Translations under genes and position numbers: made by a program
Notes under the pieces: generated by a model
The model's database searches: none
Seen by the model: only the letters and a program-made list of their open reading frames with translations
Told to the model about the DNA's origin: nothing
Shown here: one piece after another, positions 1-13,100 of the stretch
How positions within the stretch are numbered: position 1 is the stretch's first letter
How the letters are laid out: each line of letters opens with the position of its first letter
Assembly (NCBI RefSeq): GCF_048128805.1
Contig: NC_135997.1
Location: forward strand, 6,078,116-6,142,115
DNA length: 64,000 nt
Source: Centroberyx gerrardi
Taxonomy: Eukaryota; Chordata; Actinopteri; Beryciformes; Berycidae
Direction of reading: 5' to 3'

Positions 1-1219
1 AGAATAAAACACATTTGTCTATATAAAGTCTCACGGATGAGAGTGTGTCAGAGCAGAAACTGTACCATGAAGTCCAAGGAACTGTCTGTAGAATTCAGAA
101 AGAATCAGCTCAGATTTGGGGAAGAGTTTAAAACACTTTCTGAAGTGTTGTGAGTTCACAAAAGCACTGTAAGCTCCATCATTAGGAGATTTAAAAAAAA
201 CAAAAACAATATGAAGCTACCCAGACTCTTCCTAAAGCTGGTCATCTGATGAAACTGCGCAACCGAGCCAGAAGGGCTTTGGTCAGCGAGGAAACAGAGA
301 AGCATCGCTCCGACAGAACTACAGACTTCCTTGGCTGCGATGGGAGATTTGACAGAAGGACAACAGACAGAGCGGCCAGAAGGAAGCAACTCCTGGAGGA
401 AAAAGGGCGCGTGGCAGCAGCCTGAAGTTTGCAAAAGGGCACGTGAAAGACTCCGAAAGCACAAGGCGAATTATTCTGTGTTCCGATGAAACAAAAATTG
501 GAAGTCTTCGGCTGTAATGCAAACCTCTAAATTTGGCAGCAGCCGGGGCGCTGCTCATCACCCATGTAACACCATCCCTGCTGTAAAGGGTGGTGGTGGC
601 AGCATCAGGCGGTGAGGGGAAGGTTTCAGTGACAGGGACTGCATGGGGAGACTTGTAAGGACAGAGGAAACACAGAATGAAGCCAAAAACAGACAAAATC
701 TACAGATGGGACAATTTCTGCTCCAGCAGGACGTTGACCCTGAGCGTACAGCCAAGCCGACACTGGAATGGCTTCAGTACAAGAGTGTGAAAGTCCTTGG
801 GTGGCCGAGCCAAAGCCCGGACTTGAATCCCATTTAAAATCTGTGAAATTGAAGAAATCTGCTCACAGACGTTCCCCATCCAACTTGAGAGAGCTTGAGT
901 AAAACTACAAGTTATAATGTGAGAAAATCCCAAAATCCAGATGTGCCAAGATGATACAGACTTATCCAAGAGAACCTGAAGCTCGCTGCCAAAAGTGCTT
1001 TTACAAAGTATTCACTCAGAGGGTTTAAATAATTTGTCAAATGAGAAGATTTTCAGTAAATTGGGAAAAAAAACACTAACATGTTTTCACATTATGGGTT
1101 TTTTTTCTGTAGATTGACCAAATCTCAAAACCCTCAAATTTCCATTTTGTATTCAGTCTATAACACTAAAAAATGCGGAAAAAGTCCAGGGGGTTGAATA
1201 CTTTCCGAAGGCATTGTAC
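1..1219 (+). mobile_element. Decayed Tc1/mariner DNA transposon (5' end cut by window edge)
   Basis: A degenerate Tc1-like transposase can be followed on the + strand from an ATG at 67, with several stops and frame changes. The DD34E landmarks are still visible: a first-aspartate motif of the type CSDETK near 480-495, a second-aspartate motif of the type QDVDPERTA near 727-755, and [11 protein letters not shown] at 802-834. The codon that should be the catalytic glutamate is TAA at 835-837, so this copy cannot encode an active enzyme. The right end, around 1185-1219, reads like the terminal repeat typical of fish Tc1 elements (GGTTGAATACTTTCCGAAGG). The left terminal repeat is not visible and presumably lies before position 1. 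Family assignment is from motifs only. Confidence 0.85.
67..1000 (+). pseudogene. Tc1-type transposase pseudogene
   Basis: This is the coding remnant inside the element above. It begins with a helix-turn-helix-like N-terminus (KELSVEFRK) and ends with a divergent C-terminus after the DLNPI motif. In-frame stops occur near 150 and 250, at 835-837 and elsewhere, and the reading frame changes at least twice. The longest open piece is 643-837. It is a non-functional fossil; its approximate right limit is a guess. Confidence 0.75.
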
Positions 1220-2348
1220 TCCAATTCTAGTAGCCTGATATTCTCCATTTTAACATCATGAAAATTGATTTTTCCTCTCAGGCTAAAGTGTGATCCATGT
1301 CCAGGGAGGCAACCTCCAAAAACTTATGCTAAATTCATTAAGATCACCAAAGACTGAGCAACCTATACTGAATAAAACATCTAAAACAAGGGCTCGACTC
1401 TCATTTACATTCATTCCTGGCAGTCGCTCATTTCCAGACAGAAATTACTGATAAAGAAAATTAAATCATATCAAGCAACGAAGCACGTGGAGAGAATGCT
1501 TTGTGAGAAATGTGAGGAACAGGGAGGCACAGATAACCTTTAGCCACCAAATCAGAAATGTACAGGAAATATTTTTAGCTGTGTGGGATGTCAGCATGTT
1601 TAAAAGTATTCCCCCTGCAATGCAAAATTACAGGTTATGTAAAGATTTGTTTGCAGTCGCTCTACCAAGAGGTCTAAAAAAAAACGTTTATATATAGTAT
1701 GCTGATGTTCGCTGCTACCTCTATCACTTACAAAGAAAACTTAACAGTTTTAACACAAAACTGAATAAAGATAAAAGCTGCATATGTCAACCAGAAGTGG
1801 AGAGAGTGAGAGAAAGAAGGTGAGATAGGAAGAGAAACACCCAACAAGGGAAGGAAGGGTCAAGATATACAGTGAGGAAAAGACTGTATTTTTTTTTTTC
1901 TGTGTTAAACTGGGCGTGAGACGGGAGTCAGCGACAGTGGGAGAGTGTGGTGAAGGCTTGTGGTTTTTCACTCTGCACTAAACGTCTCAGCAGAGCTCTC
2001 AACAAGGAATAACAGGGGAGAGACAAAAGAGACCCTTCAAAATGAAAGAGGCCATGCTGGAGCCTCAAATCCAGGGCAGAATAAAAAATATATATATATA
2101 CATCATGCGTGGCATCAAGTATGTGCAGCTAAGTGCAAATTATTGTTGCTGTAACGGCAGCTGTCAAACACACTGCCTTTATTTCCCATTTTCATTTTTG
2201 AGGCTTGACACTTAAAGCAATCTGTTCCCAGCAGGATCCATATGGGAAAAAAACCAACATTTCACATATCCAGAATATGTTTAGAGATATATTTACAAAA
2301 AATGTATTTGATAAAAATTTGTATTTGATAGCATTCATTTGAATATAT
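1220..2348. other. Intergenic, no gene recognised
   Basis: AT-rich spacer. Only short open frames without recognisable protein features, a poly-T run near 1889-1900 and a short TA run near 2088-2100. I see nothing to annotate. Confidence 0.6.
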
Positions 2349-2936
2349 TTTCATCATCTCATCTCATCTCATCGCATCTCGTCGCGTCGCGACGCTCGTC
2401 TCGTCTCGTCTCGTCTCGTCTCGTCTCATCACATCTCATCACATCTCATCTCATCTCATCTCATCGCATCGCATCTCATCTCGTCTCATCTCATCACATT
2501 TCATCTCATCTCATCTCATCACGTTTCATCTCATCACATTTCATCTCATCTCATCTCATCACGTTTCATCTCATCACATTTCATCTCATCTCATCTCATC
2601 ACGTTTCATCTCATCTCATCGCATCTCATCGCATCTCATCGCATCGCATCTCATCACGTTTCATCTCATCACATTTCATCTCATCTCATCTCATCACGTT
2701 TCATCTCATCTCATCGCATCTCATCACATCGCATCTCATCTCGTCTCGTCTCATCACATTTCATCTCATCTCATCGCATCTCATCTCGTCTCATCACATT
2801 TCATCTCATCTCATCTCATCTCGTCTCGTCTCATCACATTTCATCTCATCTCATCTCATCTCATCTCATCGCATCTCATCACATTTCATCTCATCACATT
2901 TCATCTCATCTCATCGCATCTCATCGCATCTCAAAC
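2349..2936. repeat. Degenerate pentanucleotide tandem array (TCATC/TCGTC family)
   Basis: About 590 bp made almost entirely of five-base units TCATC with variants TCGTC, GCATC, ACATC and ACGTT. Higher-order blocks repeat inside it, for example ACGTTTCATCTCATC recurring between 2520 and 2700. The 232-codon open frame across it, rich in Ser, His, Ile and Leu, is a by-product of a repeat without stop codons and is not a gene. Confidence 0.95.
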
Positions 2937-4034
2937 TGTGTCTGTGGTGTTCAACAGCGAGTTTACAGCGACATTTATGGTATCTTTTATCTCCCATGGT
3001 AGGGTACCACTATAATATTCCTCTGGGATTACTATAGTTCTTTTTCATATTAGTGGATGGGAGTCTCTGACTGTGTACACAAGCTGGTGTGTCTTATCCA
3101 ATTCCACGCCGCCTCTCCCTCCCTGTGTATCCACGATGCACAGAATCAGAAACTGTACATCCAGGATCACCTCATGTTTCCTGAATCCTGATTTTTTTCC
3201 CCTCAGCATACCTTTCATTCCTACGCCCACTCAGCCCTTTATTCCCTTGGCAGGACAGACTGAGGAAAAGTGAGGTGAGGGAACACAGGGGCTGAAAACT
3301 GCAGGCGAAAAATGTACTGAGGGAACAAAGGGAATAGGGAAGCAGTGGCTGAAATCTGGCAAAGAAAATAAACTGTACTGAAGAAACTGAGGGGAAAATG
3401 GGGTGAGCGAATGTAGAGCAGACTATAGCGCGCACACACACACCTGCGGGCGGCACAATGCAGCGTTGTACGGTTATATCCACTTTCTGTAGAGCCAGTG
3501 TTCAGGGCAATTATCCAGAGAGCTGCCACACCTAGAGAAGCCCACAAGTCGGCCACAGAGCGAGCTCGGGGGAAAAAACCACACACACCAGCTGCTACGA
3601 CTGAAGAAAACACTCAACACCCTCCTCGTGCTTCTCTCCCAAACACATTTTCAGTGCTTCCATCAAAAAATAGCTAGATGCCATATGCACTACTAGTCTT
3701 GTTAGGCAGCAGGGAAAAAACACGGAGGGGGATATCAAAGGCAGGACTCTGTGTAACTGCTCCTTTGCTCTCAGCGAGTGTTTGCAGGCTAAATGTAAAC
3801 AGTGGGCAGCTGCCAACTGTCCGGGGTCATCAGTTCAGCCCTGCTGGGGCTGATGGGACGTGGGAGGACACGGGAAAAGAGAAAGCTGTCTCCTTTCATT
3901 TACTGTCTCTGCACTGTCAAATTACATCCTGGGATGTGTCAAGCTGGTCTGACAGTCACCGTGCGTCGGGAGGCATGACAGTGCAAAGATTTCGGTGAGG
4001 ATGAGTCGTTTTATTATTCACGAGCTCGCTCTAT
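2937..4034. other. Intergenic, no gene recognised; weak imperfect repeat at about 3250-3410
   Basis: No coding exon recognised. Between 3250 and 3410 a purine-rich passage seems to repeat loosely: GGGAACA followed by GGCTGAAA and then TGTACTGA occurs twice, about 75 bp apart. A short CA run lies at 3430-3442. The antisense open frames here have no recognisable features. Confidence 0.5.
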
Positions 4035-4038
4035 TTAA

Positions 4039-4787
4039 AGGCAAAATCCACCTTCGGATACTTTTACACTGTGTCGTTAATCTGTGATGTTCAATTCTTT
4101 CCAGGAGTTATTTTGTGATGAAACGTGCGTTGTAATTGTGTTCTAATTTAGGCTTTTTTGGTGTGCGCACTTTCCCTCAACCTGCCTCTTCTTCTACTTC
4201 AGTTAGTGATTTCCCACATTTCCCAGAATGCCTTTCGACAACCCCCAAAGGACGGGCGTGAACTTCAACAGCATTCAGCTGTTGGTTATACGTGTCAGTG
4301 GACAGAGCGTTAGCGTATTAAGAGCGGGAGAGCGAGAGTTTTTCCAGTCGAGAAAAAGCAAGAGTTGTGCCCTTTACTCTAAACACAACATGCCTTGTTG
4401 CTGCATTGCATTCTGGTCTATTGAGGCTGCTGCCAGTGGAGAAATTGGTCTCTCTGCCTCTTCTACAATGGATTTCTCCCTGTGTGATTGTTGAACGTTG
4501 GTGCAAAACGTTGAGTCTAGAAAGAAACCCTCGCTCTTTGATTCTGAGGGACTGACACCAAAACCTGACGTTTACCTCTGGTGTTTCAGATCGCTGAAAC
4601 CTTTTCTGCTGTCAAACTCCATTGTAGCTTCACTGGAAATATCTTGACATGATGTCAAGTCATCTATGTTTGACCAGTCCACAGGAATAAGAAAAATACT
4701 CCACCAAACAACAAAATAGGCCCACAAATGCAAGGTACATCACCGGTAGCCGTTTTCTTTAACAGTGTCTTTGGGTGGATTTTTCCT
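4039..4787. mobile_element. Non-autonomous TIR transposon with TTAA target duplication (Kolobok- or piggyBac-like)
   Basis: The ends are inverted copies: AGGCAAAATCCACC at 4039-4052 and, read from the other strand at the right end, AGGAAAAATCCACC ending at 4787. Both ends are bordered by TTAA (4035-4038 and 4788-4791). TTAA duplication is characteristic of the piggyBac and Kolobok superfamilies, and the purine-rich AGG start fits Kolobok better. No transposase is recognisable in the 749 bp. The open frames at 4228-4555 inside it are not supported as genes. Confidence 0.65.
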
Positions 4788-4791
4788 TTAA

Positions 4792-5789
4792 TACAGCCTT
4801 GTTGTCTTGATTAAAGTTAGAAAGTAGTAATTCAAGTAGAAATATGGAGTATAGCTTCATCTGGGAGCGTTTTGGACCACTGTAGATGTAACATAAGGGC
4901 ACTTTGTATGGTAGTGGAATTCCAGTGCGCTGTGCCAGGCAGCCATGGTTTGGGGAAGTCGATGAGGCCCAAAGTTCCTGTAACCCATCTAGAAAAAATA
5001 AAAACCCATGGGAGGGAACGGCCTCTGGAATGGTTGGTATTCTGAAATGTTATTCTCCTCCAAGAGTTTATTTCTGTCTTTCATCGAGATCCAAGGAAAA
5101 CATTCCCAGGCCAATCAGAGAGCTTCATTTCTCACATTCTCCTCATCCTCACATCTCCATAATCATAACAAACCTTGTAAAACGGCCGATTATCTCTTAT
5201 CATCACCAACTCCCTTAAGAAAAGCGTCTGTTTGGGCCATAACTGACCAGAGCAAGAACACACTCAGTATTAGGAGTATTATAAATATACTTACAATACT
5301 ACTGGGGAGCAGTGAGCTCACGTGGAAAAGGATATGCAAAGTAGGCTATAATTATTGCTATCCCACAGTAATAAAGATCAAAATGTATTCACTGGCCAAT
5401 TTACACAAGACAACTGGAATTAGCATAGTTTAACCCTTCTAATTACACACAAAGAGCCCACAAAAACTCAGCTTGTTTGTTTTGTTAAAGTTAAATCGCC
5501 AAAACAAGGTCATTGACATGATGTGTGTAGCTGCAACATGACAGAATGAGAGAGAAAGGTAAGAGCTAGAAGAGAGAGAGAGTAAGTTAGAAAGAGTCTC
5601 AGGAGAATAAGAGGAGTAGACAGATTCAAAACAGTTACGAGTGGATGCTTCTTATTTTTTTAACAGTCAGAGAAACGAGGAAAGGACTTACCACTCACTT
5701 ATCTCACACTCTGGTCTCTCTCGGCGGTCCTTCTTCCCTCAGTGTGTCGCAAAACTTTGTGTAAGTTGTCTCTTACTCCTCCACCGACC
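4792..5789. other. Intergenic, no gene recognised
   Basis: Unique-looking sequence with several open frames of about 100-140 codons that lack recognisable domains or plausible splice-supported neighbours. Nothing supportable as a gene. Confidence 0.5.

Positions 5790-5850
<61 letters not shown>
5790..5850. repeat. (CT)n microsatellite
   Basis: An uninterrupted TC/CT dinucleotide run of about 61 bases. Confidence 0.98.
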
Positions 5851-5853
<3 letters not shown>

Positions 5854-8800
5854 TTCACTACACATGTGACTGACTGGTCAAATAGCAATATGCCGACGTC
5901 TAGTGGTGAATAAAGTTATAGCATTTAAAAGCAACTGTCATTTTCCCTCCTTGACAATTTCCAAGACACAAAACGAATATTTGCTTTGATACTTAAACTA
6001 CATATATATAATTGAGATGATCAAATGTGATGATCAATATCTATTCCCGTAAACACGTGTGTATTAGGCTATTGAATGATCTCGAAAGATATAATGATTG
6101 CTAGTTTTTATTTGCTGAAAGAATGGATCATAACTGACACATCACGTACACAATTACTCAAGACAATTGTTTGGCCTCTGTTCGTCACTGCGCATGTGCG
6201 AAATACGGACAACTGTAAGACAAGCTGTGTTTTATGGAGTAGCCTATATTTTTGACCATCCACAAATACTTGCACTTTATATATAAAAAAATAAAAAAAA
6301 AGTCCAACAGATAACCAAGAGTTACCAAATGTAATATTCATATATATATATATATTTCAAATTGTTGAATCTGCCTTTGTGAATAAAATAATATGAAGCT
6401 TTATTGATCCCTTGAGAAAATGGGTGTCAAAGTACATTGATTGTAGGCTAAATTACAAACTGTGGCTTGTGTTTTGTTTGTGTATTTTTTTAGACCTTTG
6501 TTTAGCATGTAGGTGAAGGATTCACACACGCAGAAAGGGTTTTTGTTTCCTGAGTGTCGACTGGAAAGCAGCCACCTCCTCTTTTGTTTCATGTTAGTGA
6601 ATGAATTGTGTTGAGAACTGACTATTGCCTGAAAAAACAAGAACCTGAACAGGCAGCCTAGTTAGCTGCTGTTGGCTATAGTGGCTACCGGTTAACCAGC
6701 TTGCTGGGCAACATAATGTTTGAAAAAAGGTTATAAGGCCGGCCAGCTGCAACACATTGCTTTAACACCGTAGCTGTCTGCAAGGTAGACAACTGATGTA
6801 CTGAGCTGTTTATGCAGCCCAGTCCTGAAGATACAAATACTGATTTATATATGACATTGCTGTCTCTGATGTTCCTTCTAAATATATATATAATTTGTTT
6901 AAGTTTGTTAAATTTCCTGAACACTTGTTGGACTTTTTTTTATGAAGTGCCAAAGTATTTGCTACTAGATGTTCAAAAATATGTTAGTTTTATTTGCATT
7001 CATCTTATTTTGTATATTTTTTAATACTGAACCACAATTCACAGTGTTTCATTCATATACAAACACCTCCAATAATCAGTAAGCTATAGTTGCTTATGCT
7101 TACAACAAAAAATATTTTGCCAGGATAAAGAAATCAAATAACCCATGTGCAAAAAGAGAAACAGCAGTGAGTGAATGAGTGAGGGATTCCTCTCTGTATG
7201 GCAAGGCAACTTCCTGGGTCCTCTTGATTTCATACGGCCCCAAACATGGCATCATTTGTTTAATATTTGGTTCTAGATCATTATTTCTTTCCACCTGGCT
7301 TATTGCCCCTGGTGCCCATTTCTTCATGTCAAGCCGCAGCCCATTCCTCCCTGGCTGCTGTTACTGCACACTGTGCCCAGGTTAATGGGGTAGATATTTT
7401 TGATCTTGCAACAAGTCAACAACTTTTATTTGCCAGAAGTAGGCCTATACTGACTTTGTCATTATAAATACCCACATAAAGTTAATGGACTATTGCAACT
7501 CTATGGCACACATAGTGGAGAGATATTCACAAACCCAAAGCAGTGCTGAAAAGATAAGAGAAAACAGAAAGAGATGATTTTCAAAGTTAGCTTTGCTCAT
7601 TTCAAGTTTAAGTAATTTCCTAAGCGCAACTAACACTGCCATCAAGGCAAAAGACAATAAAACCAGGAGTGAAGACAGGCCAGCAGCCTTGTGAAACGAG
7701 GGCCGGTCCATTCCCTCAAAATAAAAACCTTGACCTGCTGTTCACACCTGCCAACTATGGGAAACAGTGAAAAGATCACATGGTCCTGCCTGTTGTATTC
7801 TAATGGCATTGATGCAGTCTTTTGTTTTTATTGTTGCATTCGGGGTGGAAATGATGTTCACTGGGGACGGCTTTCACACATAGAAAAATAGGGAACCATT
7901 TGAAATCGCACAAGCAACAACAATTACCATCAAAACATTAACTGGCAATATTACAAGAACTGATACTGAAGAGAATCACTGGAAGACAGTTTTGAGTCCT
8001 GCTTGGTGCTTCCTCCTCTCTGGCTTTTGACAGTGTGTCATATTATATTATAAATTTGTCAACTGTCACATATTGTCAACTACTGTCATTCCAGAAGAGC
8101 AGAGTTAAAAGGCTGGGAGTGGAGGAACTGACAACAGCATTTTTGCAACTAAAGCCCGGGGGCTGAACTGTTATTTTTGAACTCCAGCTCCTCAGTGTGA
8201 AGGTAAACAAGGCAACTTTGACTAAATGTAATCGTCCTTTCAATTATATTGATCCCAAATTATTACAAATAGACCTAATGTGCAGTAACTGTCACTACCG
8301 CAAATGAGGGCTAGAAGGCATATTGAAGGCAGGTGCTTCCATACAGTCATGGTACCTAGGATAATCAAGCAATTAAAATCCTGTCATGCTCAGACTCATG
8401 AATAAAACTGCTGGGCAGACAGCTACTCAATCAGCTTCAAGTCTCTCGCTGCCCACTGATGTGTAAGTGCTGTAGTGTTGTATGTGGTTAGGATCCCTAA
8501 TCCATAACTGCAGGCTTTTTGTGACAATTCTATGATTCTTAATTCTCTGGTCTTATTTATTAGTGTCTCATTTATGATTGACTCATTTTCATGTAATCTC
8601 ATTTTTTATGTAAATTTTTGTTTTTGAAAAGCTGATATACAAATAGGCTAAAGCTTATTATTTAAAAAAAACAAAACAAAAACGTTTATTATAATGTTCA
8701 CATGTACAGTCAGTAAGGGCAGGTCTACTGTAATCCTGAATGACTAGTTTGTAGCCTGGTTGTGCCCCACATTTGCTGAGAAGCTGTCAGTCAAAGGGAT

Positions 8801-9940
8801 GCAAGATGCTCTTAATATATTCCACTTCTTAAACCCTTCTTCTCATTTCTTGCATTGGAAAGTGTCTGATTGCTGCTTCCCCCTGCTTCATACTAACTTA
8901 GCTAGTTGAGAATGACTCACATTCACAATGAGGAAATGTTTTTAGGTCCAAAAATCACTGCAGGTTTCACATGATGTGAATTACAGGAAGATCATTTTAT
9001 TTAACTTTTCAGAGAGTATGAATTTATGAATTTAGCACCTCTCATCATCATCTTTATATAAAATAAAAATAAATATGAAATAATGCCTTTGCATAAGATC
9101 AAGGGCCTGCAAAAGAGGTAAATGAGTAACAAATGTGTTGCATATGACACACTAATCCTCATTACTGTAGAAGATATTCATGTCATATGATCTCATTTGA
9201 GAATGACTTGCGCACGTTTGATAACTTCATAACTTCATCATGATTAATATAATCAAATATAAAAACACATCTGAAAACAAGCGAAAACCGGCTCAGCCGG
9301 CTGTGAGCGTCTTGGCAAATAATATTTCTAGAAATGTTATTAATGTTGGCAAATAATGCTACAAATGATGTAACTGTTACCAGAGGCATTTCAAACATGC
9401 AGTTCAACAAGAAACTAATGAAATATTTACAATCACTTAATGACTTAAGCAGATCTGGAGGGATCTAGATGAAGATGCTTTCCCTGCCGACAAACACAAA
9501 TATGACAATAATAAAGAGCATCCAGTAAAATTAGGGAAATGTTACAGTCATTATGTTTATTAAAAACATTATGCTTTTACAATTTCCTGTTAGCAATCAT
9601 TTTGTCTTTTTGTCAAGACTGTTACATCACTTCTGTAGGCTTACAGTCTCAGTTTTAGTGACTGAATCAAGTCATGGTATGGAGTTATAGTTGTCAAAAA
9701 CAGAAAGCTGGCAACACTTGTATCATGTTATGGAAACTCAAAATGAGCGATCACACAGACTGACATGGAGGTGATGTAAAGTGAGCTTCACAGTGTTTTT
9801 GCATTACAGCCAATGGTGTAAATCCCTTGCCTGGTCCTACGTTCTTGCTAGCTAAGCTAAACAACCCCTTCCTATTTTATTTAAGTAACATCGTGTATTA
9901 CATTTGGAATGATAACAAGTAATACATAAAAAGTTGTTTA
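5851..9940. other. Intergenic, AT-rich; a LINE/SINE-tail relic, otherwise nothing recognised
   Basis: About 4 kb upstream of taldo1. At 6391-6420 the phrase AAGCTTTATTGATCCCTTGA resembles the retroposon tails common in fish genomes (a close relative is at 46411-46435). TA runs occur around 6340-6355 and 6884-6892. No conserved protein, RNA gene or CpG-rich promoter was recognised. Confidence 0.5.
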
Positions 9941-10152
9941 AGAAAAACGTCACACCCAAGGAGGTTTTATACCCCTTCCCCTGTTAATATACAACCTCCT
10001 TGCTTCCCCTTCTCTTGCTTCCGGGTTCGAACTGTCTGTTAGAAGCGCGTTCCCAGTAGCTCCTTCCTGTTCTGCTGCGCGTTCATGTGCCCGAAATTCC
10101 ACCTAGTCTCACGTGTTTTCTGTGTATAAAAGCGTCTCTGTCTCCCATCATC
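9941..10152 (+). promoter_or_regulatory. taldo1: Probable taldo1 promoter and 5' UTR
   Basis: The 200 bases before the taldo1 start codon are pyrimidine-rich and more CpG-containing than the flanks. An ETS-like CTTCCGGG lies at 10018-10025 and an E-box CACGTG at 10110-10115. A short perfect inverted repeat (CAAGGAGGTT at 9957-9966, AACCTCCTTG at 9993-10002) sits upstream. A TATAAAAG at 10125-10132 is only 21 bp before the ATG, so it is unlikely to set the main start site. No transcript data support this, so boundaries are approximate. Confidence 0.45.
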
Positions 10153-13100
10153 ATGTCTAGTGTGTCACCAGACAAACGGCGAAAAATGGAGTCAGCACTG
10201 AACCAGCTGAAGAAGCACACCGTGGTCGTTGCGGACACCGGGGATTTTAACGGTAAACTGGCTACTTTTAACACCAGCTAGCTAGCATGCGAACTCCTGC
10301 TGAAGGAGCCAACGTTAATGTGAATGACCGCCATGCCACTGTATGCGATCAATATGAGCGTCTGAACCGTTAGCCTACATCAAATTTACTTCATTGCAAC
10401 TGCCTAATGTTGTCCATCTGCTACTTGTTTATACGCCAGTTAGCTCGGTTGCGAATATGACGCATTCGCCAAAAAACGATGGTGTCCGATCTGATAAGCC
10501 GCTTGCTTGCTATTAACGTTACTTAACATACTACGTAGTATCGTTAGTCGCTAATACCAGTAAGTTTACGTTCGCTTTAATGGCAAGATATGCTAGCTTG
10601 CTAACCGGGATAAAGTTGACATTGTTGCTACCATCCCAGCTAACGCTAAATGTCAGGCTTTTGATAAAGTGTTGAGTTATTTTCCTGGAATATAACCTCG
10701 TGTCGCGTAATGTTAACCTCACAGGTGGCTGACCACACACCTGTTAACTACATAGTGTATTGTGCATATTGTTTGGGTTTGCAAGCACAGAGAATGCTGT
10801 AAATTACAAAAGAGAGTAACGTTAGTTGACAAAGTTATGGCTTGCTATTTACAGTAAATCGTAATGATGACTGTCTGTTCTCCAGTAGTACTTAGCAAAC
10901 CCGATAAGGAAATGGCGATGTCCCTTTTATGCCACTGAGGAAAAGCCTTATGTTTCCCAACAGCAATACCCTGAACGAGGAACTGCGAGCGGTAATGCAT
11001 TTACATTGTGATGCAAACCAGATAATTTCCTCATGCCAGGCCTGCAAGTCAGGATGACAAGACAGAACTGGTTTCCTCATTCACTCCAGTCCGTGCAGTG
11101 TTATCCTGGCGTGACACCTTGAGGCTTGAAGCTACTAATGTTACTCAGGGGGTGTGTAGTGCTGTTCCAGGTCTGCCAGCTGGACACTTCCAGCCTGGTG
11201 CACAAAAAAGTCTATATTACATGCTTTCAGCCCATACCTGTTGTTATTTATCACACATATGTTGTCACACAGAATCTCAACATACTGGAAGTTTTTGCTA
11301 ATCACTTCTGCACCCCACAGCACCTGGTCTCGTTTACATAGTTGCTGTATTGTTCCCTGATATAATATACTGTAGTTCCTGGATGGCTGTTCAAACCAGA
11401 AGGGTCAGTTGTGCCTTAGCCTATGAGTTTGATGCAACACAGTTTCTGAACTACTCTGTGGGCTGTTTCAAGCTACAAGTCTTCCTATAAGTGTCTGCTT
11501 TTTAGTTGGTAAGTAATTAAGTACAGTGTGGTTTCTGGACTGAGCATAACATCTCATGTTAGAAGGATCAGTTGTTCGTCAAACCTACAGTATCAAGACT
11601 GATAGATGCACTGGATGACCTTTTTTTGTATCGGCCTGTCTTTGCCCTTTGGTATCACAATAGTATATAATTAAATCATCTGCATGTAGACACATGATGT
11701 TGGGTATGTGTTGAGGCATGTATATTATTTTGCTGAATTAATTTTTTATAACTCTCAAAACCTTATGTTGAAAGGTTGTGGGTAGTTCAGAAGAGCTCTG
11801 TGATAGAAGAAAACAAAGATGTTTTTGCTCAGACTTTGTGACAGAGGTTAAAAAAAAAGATTCTTGTTCAAGATTTGCCTATCTTGTGCTTTTTAAAAGT
11901 TTCTTCTTAAAAAAATATGTAAGTAGGCCAGGTTTGTGTAATCAAGGCTTTACATGAATGTTGTAAGATCTGTTGGTTTCACTGGTTGCAAGCACAGGCC
12001 TTTTCAGATCAAGCAGCAGCTCTGCTCTTTGTGACAGTAGGGCCAAAAGGGTAATTCCATACTTGCTTAACTTGTATCTGTGGGGAAACGCAAAGGTTTT
12101 CATAACTCAAGTTGCAGTAAATAGTGGTGCAAACACACTGTCCTTGCAAAATTTTGGCAACATTACCCACAGGCTGGTAACCAATTGGTCTGTATGGTTA
12201 CTGATGGTGTAAAAAAGACATGCATTCAGGTGAGGTTCCCCATCTGAGAAAATGTCAGCCAGGGACCCCAATCTGAAAGTTAAGATGTAGCACAGAATGG
12301 CTTAACACTGCTTAGAAGTGGGCAGGTGATGATGGGAGAGTGACACCCATGGTCAAGCTACTATTCTCCCAGCAGAGGGTTTGCATTTTCAATGGTAATA
12401 TTCAAGGGTGGAAGTAACTAATTACATTTACTCACATTACTGTAATTGAGTAGCTTTTTGCGTGCCAACATAGATTGGCCAAAAAGTCAGCAAAGAAGAG
12501 AAAAGTAATCTGGCTTTACTTTGCTTGTGCACTTTATTTTGTAATTTCCAGTTTTCCCGATTAAAAGAATCTAGTTTGAACTCTGTACTCTCGTCCGTTT
12601 TAGAATTGCATGGAAAAGATCATATCTAACAACGTTAAATTTTCTGAAAAGTAACTCGGTAACTTTTACTGACTTTAACTGACAACATTTTAAATTGGTT
12701 ACTTTTTAGTTTTACTGAAGTAGATTTTTACACCAGTACTTTTACTTCTACTTAAGTAAAATATCAGCAAAGTAACAGTACTTGTACACGAGTAGAACAT
12801 CCTAGTACTCTTCCACCACTCGTAATGGATAACTAGTAAATTATGGCAAGCTTGAAGAATTCCTCATTGTGCTTGAAGCTCCAGGCGTTTCCCAGATCCT
12901 ATCTTTTGGGATTACTGCTGTAACCAACACTGGCTGCCTTAAAGACGAGATTAAATGAAAAATGCCTTTTTAACCCTTTTAGATCACATCCCCGGTCATA
13001 CTGTGCACCTATTTAACAATATATGCCAAAAAAAAAACCAAAAATCAATTTCATTGTATTCTTATATCAAAATTCAATCATGTTTTCTTACTGTAAAACA

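Noticed and set aside
2339..3037. 232-codon open frame, rich in Ser, His, Ile and Leu
   Set aside because: It is the translation of the TCATC tandem array; a five-base repeat without stops gives open frames by construction.
10125..10132. TATAAAAG as the taldo1 TATA box
   Set aside because: It lies 21 bp before the start codon, which would place transcription start at or after the ATG. The CpG-containing, ETS-motif region upstream is more likely to drive the gene.
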